Assembly: GCF_009742705.1 (NCBI RefSeq)
Contig: NZ_WPCU01000005.1
Coordinates: 772,216-810,341 of the forward strand
Reading direction: 5' to 3'
DNA from: Auraticoccus cholistanensis
GTDB taxonomy: Bacteria; Actinomycetota; Actinomycetes; Propionibacteriales; Propionibacteriaceae
Length of the DNA: 38,126 bases
Below, one piece after another: positions 18,289 to 25,827 of the stretch. Positions within the stretch are counted from its first letter, which is position 1. Every line of letters begins with the position of its first letter. The notes beneath the pieces are model-generated. The model made no database searches and was not told the DNA's origin. It worked only from the letters and a program-made list of their open reading frames with translations. The position numbers and the translations under genes are program-made.

Positions 18289-18344
18289 CTGACACCACAT
18301 CCGCGGCTGCGCCCATATAGGCGCAGCGGCGGATCTGGTGTCAG
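18289..18344. terminator. long 25-bp-arm hairpin (terminator or repeat element)
   Basis: Arms 18289-18313 and 18320-18344 are inverse complements over 25 bp with two mismatches, loop CATATA. It follows the stop of the SDR gene at 18366 on the minus strand, and on that strand it is followed by TTTCG, so a terminator is possible. The arm length and the symmetric A-rich flanks (GAAA and AAAG) are more than a terminator needs; a miniature dispersed element is the alternative. Bases 18225-18288 and 18345-18365 show no further feature. Confidence 0.7.
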
Positions 18345-18365
18345 AAAGATCTGGGCACGCCTCGA

Positions 18366-19064
18366 CTACGAGCGCTGCGGGGCGAGGCGGATCTCGGTCG
18401 GGCAGACGTGGGGCGGGCTGGTGAGGACGAACTCCACCGCGTCCGCCACGTCCTCGGGCTGGATGAGGCTGTCCGGCCGGGCCTGGCCCTGCGGCGAGAG
18501 CAGCCCGGCGCCCGCGGCGACCAGACCGGGCGAGACGAGGCTGACCTTGACGTCGCGGTCGCGCAGGTCGAGGAAGACGGCCCGGGACAGCCCCGCCAGC
18601 CCGTGCTTGCTGGCCACGTAGGCGGCGTTGTCGGGGTAGGCCTGCGAGGCGGCGCCGGAGCCGATGAAGACCAGGCTGCTCGGGGCGCTGCGGACGAGCG
18701 CGGGACCGACGCGGGCGGTCAGCACCGCGGCGGCGGTCAGGTTGGTGTCGAGCAGCTGCTGCCAGCGGACGGGGTCGGCCGTGTCGGTGGCGCCCCAGTC
18801 GAAGAGACCGGCCGCCCACACCACGGTCCGCAGCGGCTCCTCCGCCGGCACCTGCTGCAGCGCCGCACCGACCTGCTCGGCGTCGCGGACGTCGACCCGG
18901 TGGGTGAGGGCGGTGGCCAGCGGCCGGCAGCCGTCGGCTGCCTCGGCGAGCCTCACCTCGTCCCGGCCCCAGAGGTGGACGACGTCGACGTGCGCGGCGA
19001 CCCGCCGGGCGATCGCGGCACCGATGGTGCTGCTCGCCCCGACGACCACGGCGTGGGCAGGCAT
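18366..19064 (-). CDS. short-chain dehydrogenase/reductase
   Basis: SDR-fold oxidoreductase, 232 aa. Seen: VVVGASSTIG at residues 6-15 as the cofactor loop (Ala-Ser-Ser in place of the usual TGxxxGxG, so divergent), VVWAAGLF in place of NNAG, catalytic Ser region FIGSGAA, and the Tyr-Lys pair YVASKHG. The ATG at 19064 is chosen because it puts the nucleotide-binding strand at the N-terminus; the longer reading adds unrelated residues. Upstream sequence has GGGAGAG and, six bases before the ATG, the -10-like GAGAGT, so either leadered or leaderless. It is downstream of the phosphotransferase gene (47 nt) and could be cotranscribed. Role unknown. Confidence 0.85.
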   Translation of the reverse strand: MPAHAVVVGASSTIGAAIARRVAAHVDVVHLWGRDEVRLAEAADGCRPLATALTHRVDVRDAEQVGAALQQVPAEEPLRTVVWAAGLFDWGATDTADPVRWQQLLDTNLTAAAVLTARVGPALVRSAPSSLVFIGSGAASQAYPDNAAYVASKHGLAGLSRAVFLDLRDRDVKVSLVSPGLVAAGAGLLSPQGQARPDSLIQPEDVADAVEFVLTSPPHVCPTEIRLAPQRS

Positions 19065-19111
19065 GGGCCCACTCTCCCACCACGCACCGGTCCCGGCGGC
19101 CGTGGGCCTCC

Positions 19112-20278
19112 TCAGAGGGGGACGGTCGAGTCGACCAGGTCGAGCACCGTCGCGGCGGCCCGTGCCCGCTCCTGCACCACGGCCGCGCCTCCCGGCGCGG
19201 GCAGCCCGAAGAGCACCTCCAGCGGCACGGCGGTCAGGCCGAACCACATCAGCATGAGCAGGGCGTGGCAGCGCCGGAGCACCTCGATGTCGACCTCGTG
19301 GCCCTCCTCGGCCAGCCCGCGGTGGTACTCCTGCAGGCAGACCTGGTCGAGCTCGGCGAGCTCGGCGGCGGGCCGCTCACCGGTCTGCACCTCCCCCAGC
19401 AGCAGCTGGGTGAGGTCGAAGCCGAGCGGCGCCTCGCACCAGAGCCCGAAGTCGATCAGCACGAACCGGCCCGTCTCCCCGGGCGGCCGCAGGAGGTTGC
19501 GGGGGCAGGCGTCGCCGTGGGCGGTGCCCAGCGGGGCCCCGTCGAGCTCGGCCAGCACGCCGGGCAGGGCGTCCGCGGCCCGCAGCAGCCGGTTCCGCAG
19601 GTCCGCGTCGAAGGCCGGCTCCACCAACGGGTGGTGCCACAGGTCGTCCGCGCGCAGCACCGGCAGCACCTGGTGCTCCAACCTGCTGGCGGCGTAGCCG
19701 CGGACCACGTCGCGGCTGCCCAGGCCGCGGAGGGGGCGGACGTCGGGGCTGGCCGCCAGCCGCCCCAGCAGGTGGGCCGCACGCCGGAAGGTGGCGCCGT
19801 CCCACGGACGGGGGTCGTGGTCGACCGCGTCCAGCCACAGCGCGGCCGACAGCTCGTCCAGGTCCAGCACTGCGTGCGCGCGTGGCATCGACAACCCGGC
19901 GGGCAGCCGGTCGCGGAGATCGGAGCGGTAGACCTCGGGCTCGTTGCGCCAGGGCAGGCTGGCCGCCGCGATCTCGCGCACCGGCTCGGGCACGTGCTGG
20001 AACGCGGCCGAGCGCGTCCAGGACTGCACGACCTTGACGAAGAAGGCGTAGGAGGAGACACCGCCGGCGTGGCGGGCCGAGCCGCGGACCCAGTACCGCC
20101 CGGCGGTGGTGAGCGCCTCGAGGTCGTAGGCGGCGACCTCGGCACGGCAGTCGAGCAGCTCGACCTCGTCGACCCCGAGGGCCTGTGCGACGAGACCGGC
20201 CAGGGTCTCGTCGCCGACGTCCGCCGGCCCGAGGACCGACCGGTCCCCCACCGCCGGCCCCGCTGGCTGGAGTGGCAT
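19112..20278 (-). CDS. aminoglycoside phosphotransferase-like small-molecule kinase
   Basis: APH/choline-kinase superfamily kinase, 388 aa. Seen: catalytic loop HGDACPRNLL (the Asp and Asn of the HGDxxxxN motif), the metal-binding Asp in VLIDFGLWCEAPLGFDL, and an N-terminal lobe with YWVRGSARHAGGVSSYAFFVKVV that carries the ATP-binding Lys. Substrate unknown; such genes in soil actinobacteria rarely give drug resistance by default. The ATG at 20278 has GGAGG upstream. A promoter is visible (20318-20346). The SDR at 18366 is downstream and the amine oxidase upstream on the same strand, separated by a strong hairpin. Confidence 0.85.
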   Translation of the reverse strand: MPLQPAGPAVGDRSVLGPADVGDETLAGLVAQALGVDEVELLDCRAEVAAYDLEALTTAGRYWVRGSARHAGGVSSYAFFVKVVQSWTRSAAFQHVPEPVREIAAASLPWRNEPEVYRSDLRDRLPAGLSMPRAHAVLDLDELSAALWLDAVDHDPRPWDGATFRRAAHLLGRLAASPDVRPLRGLGSRDVVRGYAASRLEHQVLPVLRADDLWHHPLVEPAFDADLRNRLLRAADALPGVLAELDGAPLGTAHGDACPRNLLRPPGETGRFVLIDFGLWCEAPLGFDLTQLLLGEVQTGERPAAELAELDQVCLQEYHRGLAEEGHEVDIEVLRRCHALLMLMWFGLTAVPLEVLFGLPAPGGAAVVQERARAAATVLDLVDSTVPL

Positions 20279-20317
20279 GGCGGCCTCCGCACCTGGACGA
20301 GCGCTGCTGGTCCTCCC

Positions 20318-20350
20318 AGTGCAGGCCCGCCCAGGGCCGGTGTCAACACC
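20318..20350 (-). promoter_or_regulatory. sigma70-type promoter of the phosphotransferase gene with overlapping palindrome
   Basis: On the minus strand TTGACA (20346-20341), 17 bp, then TGCACT (20323-20318). The -35 lies inside GGTGTTGACACC (20350-20339), whose 5-bp arms are perfect complements, a position typical of a repressor site. Confidence 0.5.
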
Positions 20351-20371
20351 GTCCTGCGAGCACCGCGAGGA

Positions 20372-20396
20372 CCCGGACGTCCTCGGGACGTCCGGG
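20372..20396 (-). terminator. terminator hairpin after the amine oxidase gene
   Basis: CCCGGACGTCC (20372-20382) and GGACGTCCGGG (20386-20396): perfect 11-bp stem, TCG loop, 19 nt past the oxidase stop. No U-tract. Confidence 0.65.
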
Positions 20397-20415
20397 CCCT
20401 GCGGCGGAGGTGCGC

Positions 20416-22029
20416 TCAGGAGGTCATGACGCGCTGGTGCAGGGCCTGCACGGCGTAGCGGGCGGACCAGAACGCGCCGTGCTGCCAGGCCGAGATCTCC
20501 GACATCCAGTCCCCGGCGAAGTACACCTGGCCGGTCCCCTGCTGCAGCTGCTTGAACCGCGGCGAGCTGGTGTTCGGGTAGGCCCAGGCGCCCTCGATGT
20601 AGGGCACCTTGTGCCAGGCGATGGAGAAGGAGGTGTCGAGCTCGGTGCGGTACTTGTCGCCGTGGATCTTGACCCCCTGCTCGACCGCCCGCCGCTGCCG
20701 CGCCGCCGGGGTGAGGTCGCCGTAGGCGCGGGCGTTGGCGCCGGTGTTGTAGTAGCCGATGACCAGGCCCTTGCGCTCGCCGTAGCCGTAGGAGGGGTAC
20801 CAGATGTGGGCGAGGTCCATGTCGGTCTCGGTGATGCCGCCGTAGATGCGGTGGTCCTCCTCCCACCAGCGGGACCGGTACTGCAGGCCGATCTTGCCGG
20901 CGGGCGAGCCGAGGGCGAACTCCCCCAGCGCGGCGTCGGTGTCGGAGCCCCAGTTGGTGTCCCAGCGGCGCATCAGCCCCGCCGGGGCGCTGACCACGGC
21001 GAAGTCGGCGTCGAGCTGGCGCTTCTTGCCGTTGGCGGCGGTGTAGGTGACCCGGACCCCGTCGGCGGTGTTGACGACGCCCGTCACCGGCGAGTTCAGG
21101 TGGACGTTCTGCTTGCCGATGGCCTTGAGGAAGTACTGGTAGATGGTGTCCATGCCGCCCTTGGGCTGGAACATCAGCATCGACTGCTCCCAGTTGATCT
21201 CGAAGGGGAAGTACTGGCCGACCTTCGAGGCCAGCACCTCCGCGACCGAGCCCGGGCCGGGCAGCGGGGTGCCGTGCTCGTTCCACGCCGAGGGGTAGAC
21301 GGAGTAGCCGCGGTTGTCGCCGCCCTGGTAGCGGCCGTCGGAGGTGAGCGAGCCCCAGCTGCGCAGGAAGGCGCGCAGGTTCTCCTTGTCGGCCGCGGTG
21401 AGCTTCTGGTCCAGCGCCCCCTGGTCGGTGGCGTAGTTGAGCAGCTCGGAGGTGTAGCCGAAGACGTCGGCCTTGGCGGTGCGGTAGCGGACCGGGTTGC
21501 CGGGCGTGGCGCCGGAGCGCTCGTTGTAGATGTAGGCGTCGGCGTTGGCGTTGGTGAACACCTCGTAGGGGACGCCCAGCTCGCGCAGGTAGTCCATGGT
21601 GACCATCCACTGGGCGATGCGGCCCGCGCCGGCGTTCATGTAGATGCCGTCGTCGAAGCGGGCGACCTGGCGGCGGCCGTCGGTGTCGGTCTCGGCGTCG
21701 CCGCCGCGGATGGTGAGGGTGCGCCCGCCCACGCGGTGCCGCGCCTCCAGCACCGTCACCTGGTAGCCGGCCTTCTGCAGCTCGTAGGCCGAGGCGAGGC
21801 CGGCCGGGCCGCCGCCGACGACGACGACCTTCTTGGCCGAGCGGCCGGTCAGGTTGAAGTCGCTCTTGCGGGGCGGGACCCAGGAGTCGTTGCGCGGCTG
21901 CGCGCCGGCGGTCGGGGCGAGACCGAGGGCACCCATCGCGGCGAACATGACGCCGGCGCTGGAGGTGGCGCCGACGGCCTGCAGGAGGTGGCGCCGGGAG
22001 ACGGTGGGGACGATGTCGTCAGAGACCAT
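20416..22029 (-). CDS. Tat-exported flavin amine oxidase (L-amino-acid/monoamine oxidase family)
   Basis: FAD-dependent oxidase that converts an amine or amino acid to the imine plus H2O2. 537 aa. Seen: a twin-arginine signal SRRHLLQAVGATSSAG at about residues 11-26 with a hydrophobic stretch ending near AGA, then the dinucleotide fold VVVVGGGPAGLASAYEL, the VLEARHRVGGRT motif typical of the family, and the C-terminal FAD segment GQVYFAGDWMSEISAWQHGAFWSARYAV. Export in folded form through Tat fits a flavoprotein. An AAAGG lies about 9 nt before the ATG at 22029. It is divergent from a RidA gene that also has a signal peptide. Whether the substrate is an L-amino acid, a polyamine or a monoamine is not clear; ammonia and H2O2 would be released outside the cell. 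Confidence 0.88.
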   Translation of the reverse strand: MVSDDIVPTVSRRHLLQAVGATSSAGVMFAAMGALGLAPTAGAQPRNDSWVPPRKSDFNLTGRSAKKVVVVGGGPAGLASAYELQKAGYQVTVLEARHRVGGRTLTIRGGDAETDTDGRRQVARFDDGIYMNAGAGRIAQWMVTMDYLRELGVPYEVFTNANADAYIYNERSGATPGNPVRYRTAKADVFGYTSELLNYATDQGALDQKLTAADKENLRAFLRSWGSLTSDGRYQGGDNRGYSVYPSAWNEHGTPLPGPGSVAEVLASKVGQYFPFEINWEQSMLMFQPKGGMDTIYQYFLKAIGKQNVHLNSPVTGVVNTADGVRVTYTAANGKKRQLDADFAVVSAPAGLMRRWDTNWGSDTDAALGEFALGSPAGKIGLQYRSRWWEEDHRIYGGITETDMDLAHIWYPSYGYGERKGLVIGYYNTGANARAYGDLTPAARQRRAVEQGVKIHGDKYRTELDTSFSIAWHKVPYIEGAWAYPNTSSPRFKQLQQGTGQVYFAGDWMSEISAWQHGAFWSARYAVQALHQRVMTS

Positions 22030-22353
22030 GCTGGACAGACCTTTCGGGGGCAGAGGTGGCCTGCCGGGCCGGGTGCTCCGGGTCGTCCGTGCCGGTCACC
22101 GCCAGTGCCGAGCCAGACCGTAGGGCGGCTGCATTTCGGTCACGGGACGCCAGGTTGCGGTCCGCTTACCGTCCGGGCGCTCCTGTGACCGTCGTGTTTC
22201 GACGGCCCGTCGTGGCGCGGCGGCCGACCCCGGACCGTCATCTGGCGTCACCCGGTCGGAACGAGGCGTCACTACCGTCCGCGGCATCCGGACGGCCCGT
22301 CGCCGTCGGCACGCACCGGACGCCAGCCGCGTCCGCACCCTCTGGAGGCACCC
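22030..22353. other. 324-bp divergent intergenic region between the oxidase and RidA genes
   Basis: No gene seen. It holds a small hairpin CCGTCG-tgttt-CGACGG near 22190-22206, and a direct repeat GGCGTCAC at 22244-22251 and 22265-22272 (21 bp apart, about two helical turns) just before a -10-like TACCGT at 22273-22278 facing RidA. The repeat would be well placed for a regulator of RidA. Confidence 0.5.
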
Positions 22354-22992
22354 ATGAAGAACCCCGTGAAGATCGCCCTCGCCGTCGCCGTCACCGCGGC
22401 CGTCGCCGTGCCCGTCACGGCGGTCGCCGAGGACCGGCTCTTCCGGCCGAAGGCGAACGAGGCCCACTCCTTCGTCACCGGCGACACCCCGAGCATCGCC
22501 GACGGCGTGGCCGTCGGGCGGATGGCCGACTGGTACAAGTCCTCCGGGCTGGGGCCGCGCGCGATGAACACCACCCCCGGCGCCACCGCCGAGGAGCGCT
22601 ACATCCCCACCGACGTCTTCCCCGGGGGGAAGCTGCCGGCCGGGGTGACGATCACCGAGGCGCAGGGCATCAACGCCCTGATGCGGATCGGGGAGAACCT
22701 CGAGCGGGCCGGGCTGTCCTACGACGACGTCATCTCCATGCGCGTCTTCCTGCAGAACCCCGACGGCGAGGAGGCGATGGACTTCGCCGGCTGGAACCGG
22801 GCGTACCGCCAGTTCTTCGCCAACACCAACCTGGCCACCGGCAAGACCCTGGACGTCCAGCTCGGGTCGGCGACCACCAAGCCGATGGTGGTCAACGAGG
22901 CCCGGCCCTCGCGCTTCGCCCTCGAGATCGAGAACCTGCCGGTCGACGGCTGGCTGGTCGAGGTCGAGGTCGACGCGGTCTACCCCCGCTGA
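22354..22992 (+). CDS. exported RidA (YjgF/Rid) family enamine/imine deaminase
   Basis: Rid-fold protein, 212 aa. Rid enzymes hydrolyse reactive imines and enamines, including the 2-imino acids made by amino-acid oxidases. Seen: an N-terminal signal peptide (basic MKNPVK, hydrophobic core, cleavage expected after AVA at residue 25), then the Rid core with ITEAQGINALMRIGENLERAGLSYDDVISMRVFLQN and the C-terminal PSRFALEIENLP, where R187 matches the substrate-carboxylate Arg of RidA; VEVEVDAVYP is the usual last strand. It is longer than the 130-aa core by the signal peptide and an N-terminal segment of about 60 residues. Most Rid proteins are cytoplasmic; export here is unusual. GGAGG lies upstream of the ATG. 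Divergent from the Tat-exported amine oxidase; terminator at 23000-23026. Confidence 0.87.
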   Translation: MKNPVKIALAVAVTAAVAVPVTAVAEDRLFRPKANEAHSFVTGDTPSIADGVAVGRMADWYKSSGLGPRAMNTTPGATAEERYIPTDVFPGGKLPAGVTITEAQGINALMRIGENLERAGLSYDDVISMRVFLQNPDGEEAMDFAGWNRAYRQFFANTNLATGKTLDVQLGSATTKPMVVNEARPSRFALEIENLPVDGWLVEVEVDAVYPR

Positions 22993-22999
22993 CGTCCGC

Positions 23000-23026
23000 G
23001 GGCCGGTCCGGCGGTCGGACCGGCCC
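23000..23026. terminator. bidirectional terminator hairpin
   Basis: GGGCCGGTCCG / CGGACCGGCCC, perfect 11-bp stem with loop GCGGT, between the convergent RidA and NTF2-like genes. Confidence 0.75.
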
Positions 23027-23028
23027 GT

Positions 23029-23418
23029 TCAGGGGGCGATGACCAGCTCGTCGATGAGGTCGTCGACGAGCGTGAAGCGGTAGCGGAGCTCGGCCACCCC
23101 GCCGGGGAAGTCGCCCTCCAGCCGGTTGACGGCCACCCACCGCGAGTCGTCGACGCGGCCGGCGCCGACGAGCTCGGTGGTGTAGGTGTACTGGCTCCCG
23201 GCGTGGCGGAGGAAGTCGAGCACCTGCTCGGTGCCGCGGTAGGTCCGGCCCTCGTCGACCACGACGGCGGTGGGGGTGAAGGTCCGGGCGGCGGCCTCGG
23301 CCTCCCCCGCCGCGTGGGCGGTGAGGTAGGCGCGTATCGTGGCGGGCAGCTGGTCGGTCGGCACGGTGCCCGGTGCCGTCGAGATGGGCGGTGTGGGCGG
23401 TGTCGTCGGTGTGGTCAT
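23029..23418 (-). CDS. NTF2-like / SnoaL-like domain protein
   Basis: Small alpha/beta-barrel protein, 129 aa, of the NTF2-like superfamily, which includes SnoaL-like cyclases, isomerases and ligand-binding proteins. Seen: after a Thr/Pro-rich N-terminal tail, the helix RAYLTAHAAGEAEAAARTFTPTAVVVDEGRTYRG and the sheet RVDDSRWVAVNRLEGDFPGGVAELRYRFTL typical of the fold. No catalytic His/Asp set can be pointed out. The ATG at 23418 lies six bases after the -10 CACGGT, so the mRNA is probably leaderless. It is divergent from a MerR regulator and its promoter has the MerR architecture. Confidence 0.82.
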   Translation of the reverse strand: MTTPTTPPTPPISTAPGTVPTDQLPATIRAYLTAHAAGEAEAAARTFTPTAVVVDEGRTYRGTEQVLDFLRHAGSQYTYTTELVGAGRVDDSRWVAVNRLEGDFPGGVAELRYRFTLVDDLIDELVIAP

Positions 23419-23424
23419 GGACCC

Positions 23425-23455
23425 ACCGTGCGGCCTCCCGCAGGGAGAGGGTCAA
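23425..23455 (-). promoter_or_regulatory. MerR-type promoter of the NTF2-like gene
   Basis: On the minus strand TTGACC (23455-23450), 19-bp spacer, CACGGT (23430-23425), six bases, ATG. The spacer contains the dyad CTCCC-TGC-GGGAG (23447-23435). A 19-bp spacer with central dyad is the hallmark of MerR-activated promoters, and a merR gene is next door. Confidence 0.7.
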
Positions 23456-23463
23456 GCCCAGCA

Positions 23464-23481
23464 CCCTCCCCCGGGAGAGGG
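23464..23481. promoter_or_regulatory. second MerR-like operator, in front of merR
   Basis: CCCTCCCCCGGGAGAGGG is an 18-bp near-perfect palindrome with one mismatched pair, similar in its half-sites to the operator at 23435-23447. It sits just upstream of the CACACT hexamer (23484-23489), seven bases before the GTG of the regulator, so it fits autoregulation. Confidence 0.6.
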
Positions 23482-23496
23482 GGCACACTGTCCCCC

Positions 23497-24294
23497 GTGC
23501 TCACGATCGGCGAGTTCTCGCGGCTGACCCACCTGAGCGTGCGCACGCTGCGGCGCTACCACGACGCGGACCTGCTCGTCCCCGCGACCGTGGACGGGTC
23601 GACGGGCTACCGCTACTACAGCGCGGACCAGATCCCGACCGCGCAGGTGATCCACCGCCTCCGCCAGCTCGACGTCCCCCTCGCCGCCGTCCGGCGCATC
23701 GTGGGCTCCTCCGACCCGGCGGCGCGGGCCGCCCTCGTCGCCGACCACCTGCGCCACCTGGAGTCGGAGCTGGAGCGGACCCGCGCCGCCGTGACCTCGC
23801 TGCGCCGGCTGCTGCAGCCCGAGCCGGCGCCGGTGCAGGTGGAGCTCCGGGCCGTCCCGGCGACCACCGTGGCGGCGGTCGAGGGCGAGGTGCGGCTGGA
23901 CGACGTCCTCGCCTGGTACAGCGGCGCCATGGCCGAGCTGGACGCGAGCGTGGACGAACCGGAGGGGGCCCCCGGCGGTCTGTACGACAACGCGCTGTTC
24001 GAGCGTTCCCGCGGCCACGTGCTCGTCTACCGGCCGACGAGCCGGCCGCCGCGGCAGGGCCGGGTCCACCCCGTGACGCTGCCGGCCGTCGAGCTGGCCG
24101 TCGCCACCCACGTGGGTGAGCACCACGACATCGACGTCACCTACGGCGAGGTCGGCACCTGGGTCGTCGACAACGCCCTGGCCGTCGCCGGACCGGTGCG
24201 GGAGACGTACCTGGTCGGACCGCGGGACACCGCGGACCCCTCCGCCTGGCGGACCGAGATCGGGTGGCCGGTCTTCCGGGTCGCCCCGCACTGA
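23497..24294 (+). CDS. MerR family transcriptional regulator with effector-binding domain
   Basis: DNA-binding activator/repressor, 265 aa. Seen: winged helix-turn-helix TIGEFSRLTHLSVRTLRRYHDADLLVPATVDGSTGYRYYSADQ at residues 3-46, a dimerising coiled-coil HLRHLESELERTRAAVTSLRRLLQ about 85-110, then a C-terminal domain (about 115-265) of the GyrI/BmrR-type effector-binding class with the YDNALFERSRGHVLVYRP region. This domain binds hydrophobic small molecules in known members. GTG start at 23497; the CACACT hexamer seven bases upstream and lack of ribosome site suggest a leaderless or near-leaderless mRNA. Targets: the divergent NTF2-like gene and itself, from the two operators in the 78-bp gap. 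Confidence 0.9.
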   Translation: MLTIGEFSRLTHLSVRTLRRYHDADLLVPATVDGSTGYRYYSADQIPTAQVIHRLRQLDVPLAAVRRIVGSSDPAARAALVADHLRHLESELERTRAAVTSLRRLLQPEPAPVQVELRAVPATTVAAVEGEVRLDDVLAWYSGAMAELDASVDEPEGAPGGLYDNALFERSRGHVLVYRPTSRPPRQGRVHPVTLPAVELAVATHVGEHHDIDVTYGEVGTWVVDNALAVAGPVRETYLVGPRDTADPSAWRTEIGWPVFRVAPH

Positions 24295-24351
24295 GCCGGT
24301 CGCCCGCGCCCGCGGGGCGGCTCCTTGGCCCACGCTGGCAGGATCCTGCGC

Positions 24352-25155
24352 ATGCCCGAGGGACACACGCTGCGCCGGCTGGCCGACGAGCTGCAGGCCA
24401 CGTTCGCCGGCGACGTCGTCCGCGCGTCCAGCCCGCAGGGCCGGTTCGCCGAGTCGGCGGCGCTGCTGGACGGCAGCCGCGTCCTCGGCGCGGAGGCAGC
24501 CGGCAAGCACCTCCTGGTCGACTTCGAGGGCGGGCGGCTGCTGCACGTCCACCTCGGGCTGTACGGCAAGTTCCTCGTGCTGCCCACGCCGGCCACGCCA
24601 CCGGTCGGGCAGGTGCGGCTGCGGATCGAGAGCCAGACCGCCTTCGCCGACCTGCGGGGTCCGACCGCGTGCGAGCTGTGGACGCCGGCCCAGGAGGCGG
24701 AGCTGCTGGCCCGGCTGGGCCCGGACCCGCTGCGCACCGACGCCGACCCGATGCGGGCCTGGCAGCGGATCCGACGCAGCGCGACACCGATCGGCGCCCT
24801 GCTGATGGACCAGTCGGTGCTGGCCGGCGTCGGCAACGTCTACCGCGCCGAGATCCTGTTCCGCCACGGGCTCCATCCGCTGCGGCCGGGGCTGGCGGTG
24901 CGCCGCGGCCAGTTCCTGGAGCTGTGGCAGGACCTGGTGGTGCTGATGGCCGACGGCGTCCGGGTGGGGCGGATCGAGACCGTCCGCCCCGAGCACCTGC
25001 CGCTGGTCGCCGAGGACGCGCTCCCCCGCTACGTCTACCGCCGGACGGGCGAGGCCTGCCTGCTGTGCGGGCGCACCGTCCTCACCGACGTGCTGGTCGG
25101 TCGCAACCTCTACTGGTGCCCCCGCTGCCAACCCGCCTACCGCGGCACGCGCTGA
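24352..25155 (+). CDS. Nei/Fpg family DNA glycosylase
   Basis: Base-excision repair glycosylase/AP lyase, 267 aa. Seen: N-terminal MPEGHTLRRLADEL with the catalytic Pro2 and Glu3, which also fixes the start at 24352; a Lys in GKHLLVDF; the helix-two-turn-helix region LMDQSVLAGVGNVYRAEILFRHG; and a C-terminal zinc finger CLLCGR...YWCPRCQPAYRGTR (Cys pairs). These are the hallmarks of MutM/Nei proteins; the HTLRRLAD start and LGLYGKFLV are closer to the mycobacterial Nei group than to MutM. The CAGGAT hexamer seven bases before the ATG suggests a leaderless mRNA. Independent of the MerR gene upstream (58 nt). nei1 versus nei2 not resolved. Confidence 0.9.
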   Translation: MPEGHTLRRLADELQATFAGDVVRASSPQGRFAESAALLDGSRVLGAEAAGKHLLVDFEGGRLLHVHLGLYGKFLVLPTPATPPVGQVRLRIESQTAFADLRGPTACELWTPAQEAELLARLGPDPLRTDADPMRAWQRIRRSATPIGALLMDQSVLAGVGNVYRAEILFRHGLHPLRPGLAVRRGQFLELWQDLVVLMADGVRVGRIETVRPEHLPLVAEDALPRYVYRRTGEACLLCGRTVLTDVLVGRNLYWCPRCQPAYRGTR

Positions 25156-25251
25156 GGGGCCGGGTGCGGCCCGTGGGTCCTGCCGGGCGTCCGACCACCT
25201 CGGCGTCGCCGCCCGGCGGCGTCCCCGCGGCGCGGCGTGGAGCCCGGAGCC

Positions 25252-25509
25252 CTAGACCGCGCCGCTGGGGTGGTGGCAGGTGTCGCGACCGCTGCGGTGC
25301 AGCGGGTGACGGTGCCGTCGCCCGCTGTAGATCAGCGCCCCGCAGCTGCAGCAGGTCCAGCGGCAACGGTCGTCGCGGCAGTGCAGGGTGAGCGTGTCCA
25401 CGTTGGTGCAGTGCGGACAGGCCTGAGCGGGCTGGCGGGCGGTGGTCACCGGACGGGCCCGCGTCTGGAGCATCGCCAGCAGACCGGCCCTGCGCCGTCG
25501 GCCCGTCAT
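25252..25509 (-). CDS. small zinc-ribbon-like protein
   Basis: Not recognised as a named family. 85 aa, very basic N-terminus (MTGRRRRAG) followed by a Cys-rich core: CPHC, then CRDDRCRWTCCSCG, and a His/Cys-containing tail HRHPLHRSGRDTCHHP. The pairs of CxxC suggest one or two zinc sites; binding to nucleic acid is possible from the basic tail but is a guess. ATG at 25509 with GGAGG eight bases upstream. Convergent with the Nei glycosylase. Coding is less certain than for neighbours because the gene is short. Confidence 0.6.
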   Translation of the reverse strand: MTGRRRRAGLLAMLQTRARPVTTARQPAQACPHCTNVDTLTLHCRDDRCRWTCCSCGALIYSGRRHRHPLHRSGRDTCHHPSGAV

Positions 25510-25827
25510 GCGACCACCTCCGGGACGGCCGCACCGAGCCGGACCGGCGCGGTCAGGTGGATCAGGGGAAGAGGGGGAAGGAGCACGGGCGAAGAGCTTC
25601 CGGGAGGAACGGTCAGGACGCAGGCACCGCTCGGTGGCCGTGCCGCGAGCCGCACTTACCCACCGCCACCGGTGCCACCCGGTCCTGACGCCGGACGTCA
25701 GCTACCCGAAGCCGGCGTGGTCGTGGCGCGACGGCGGGGTGCACCACGTCAGGAGCTCCGTCGACGGGGCCACCGGTCCTGGCCGCGTGGTGGATGCCGT
25801 GCCCCCTCCGTCCGGCACGATGCCGGG
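25510..25827. other. 318-bp gene-free stretch
   Basis: No gene supported. It contains a perfect small hairpin CTGACG-ccgga-CGTCAG at 25685-25701 and an unusually purine-rich patch (about 25564-25620). The downstream end carries the CACGAT hexamer of the next gene. Confidence 0.5.

Noticed and set aside
25207-25221. Possible terminator CGCCGCCCGGCGGCG between Nei and the zinc-ribbon gene
   Set aside because: Short loop and simple composition; may be chance.
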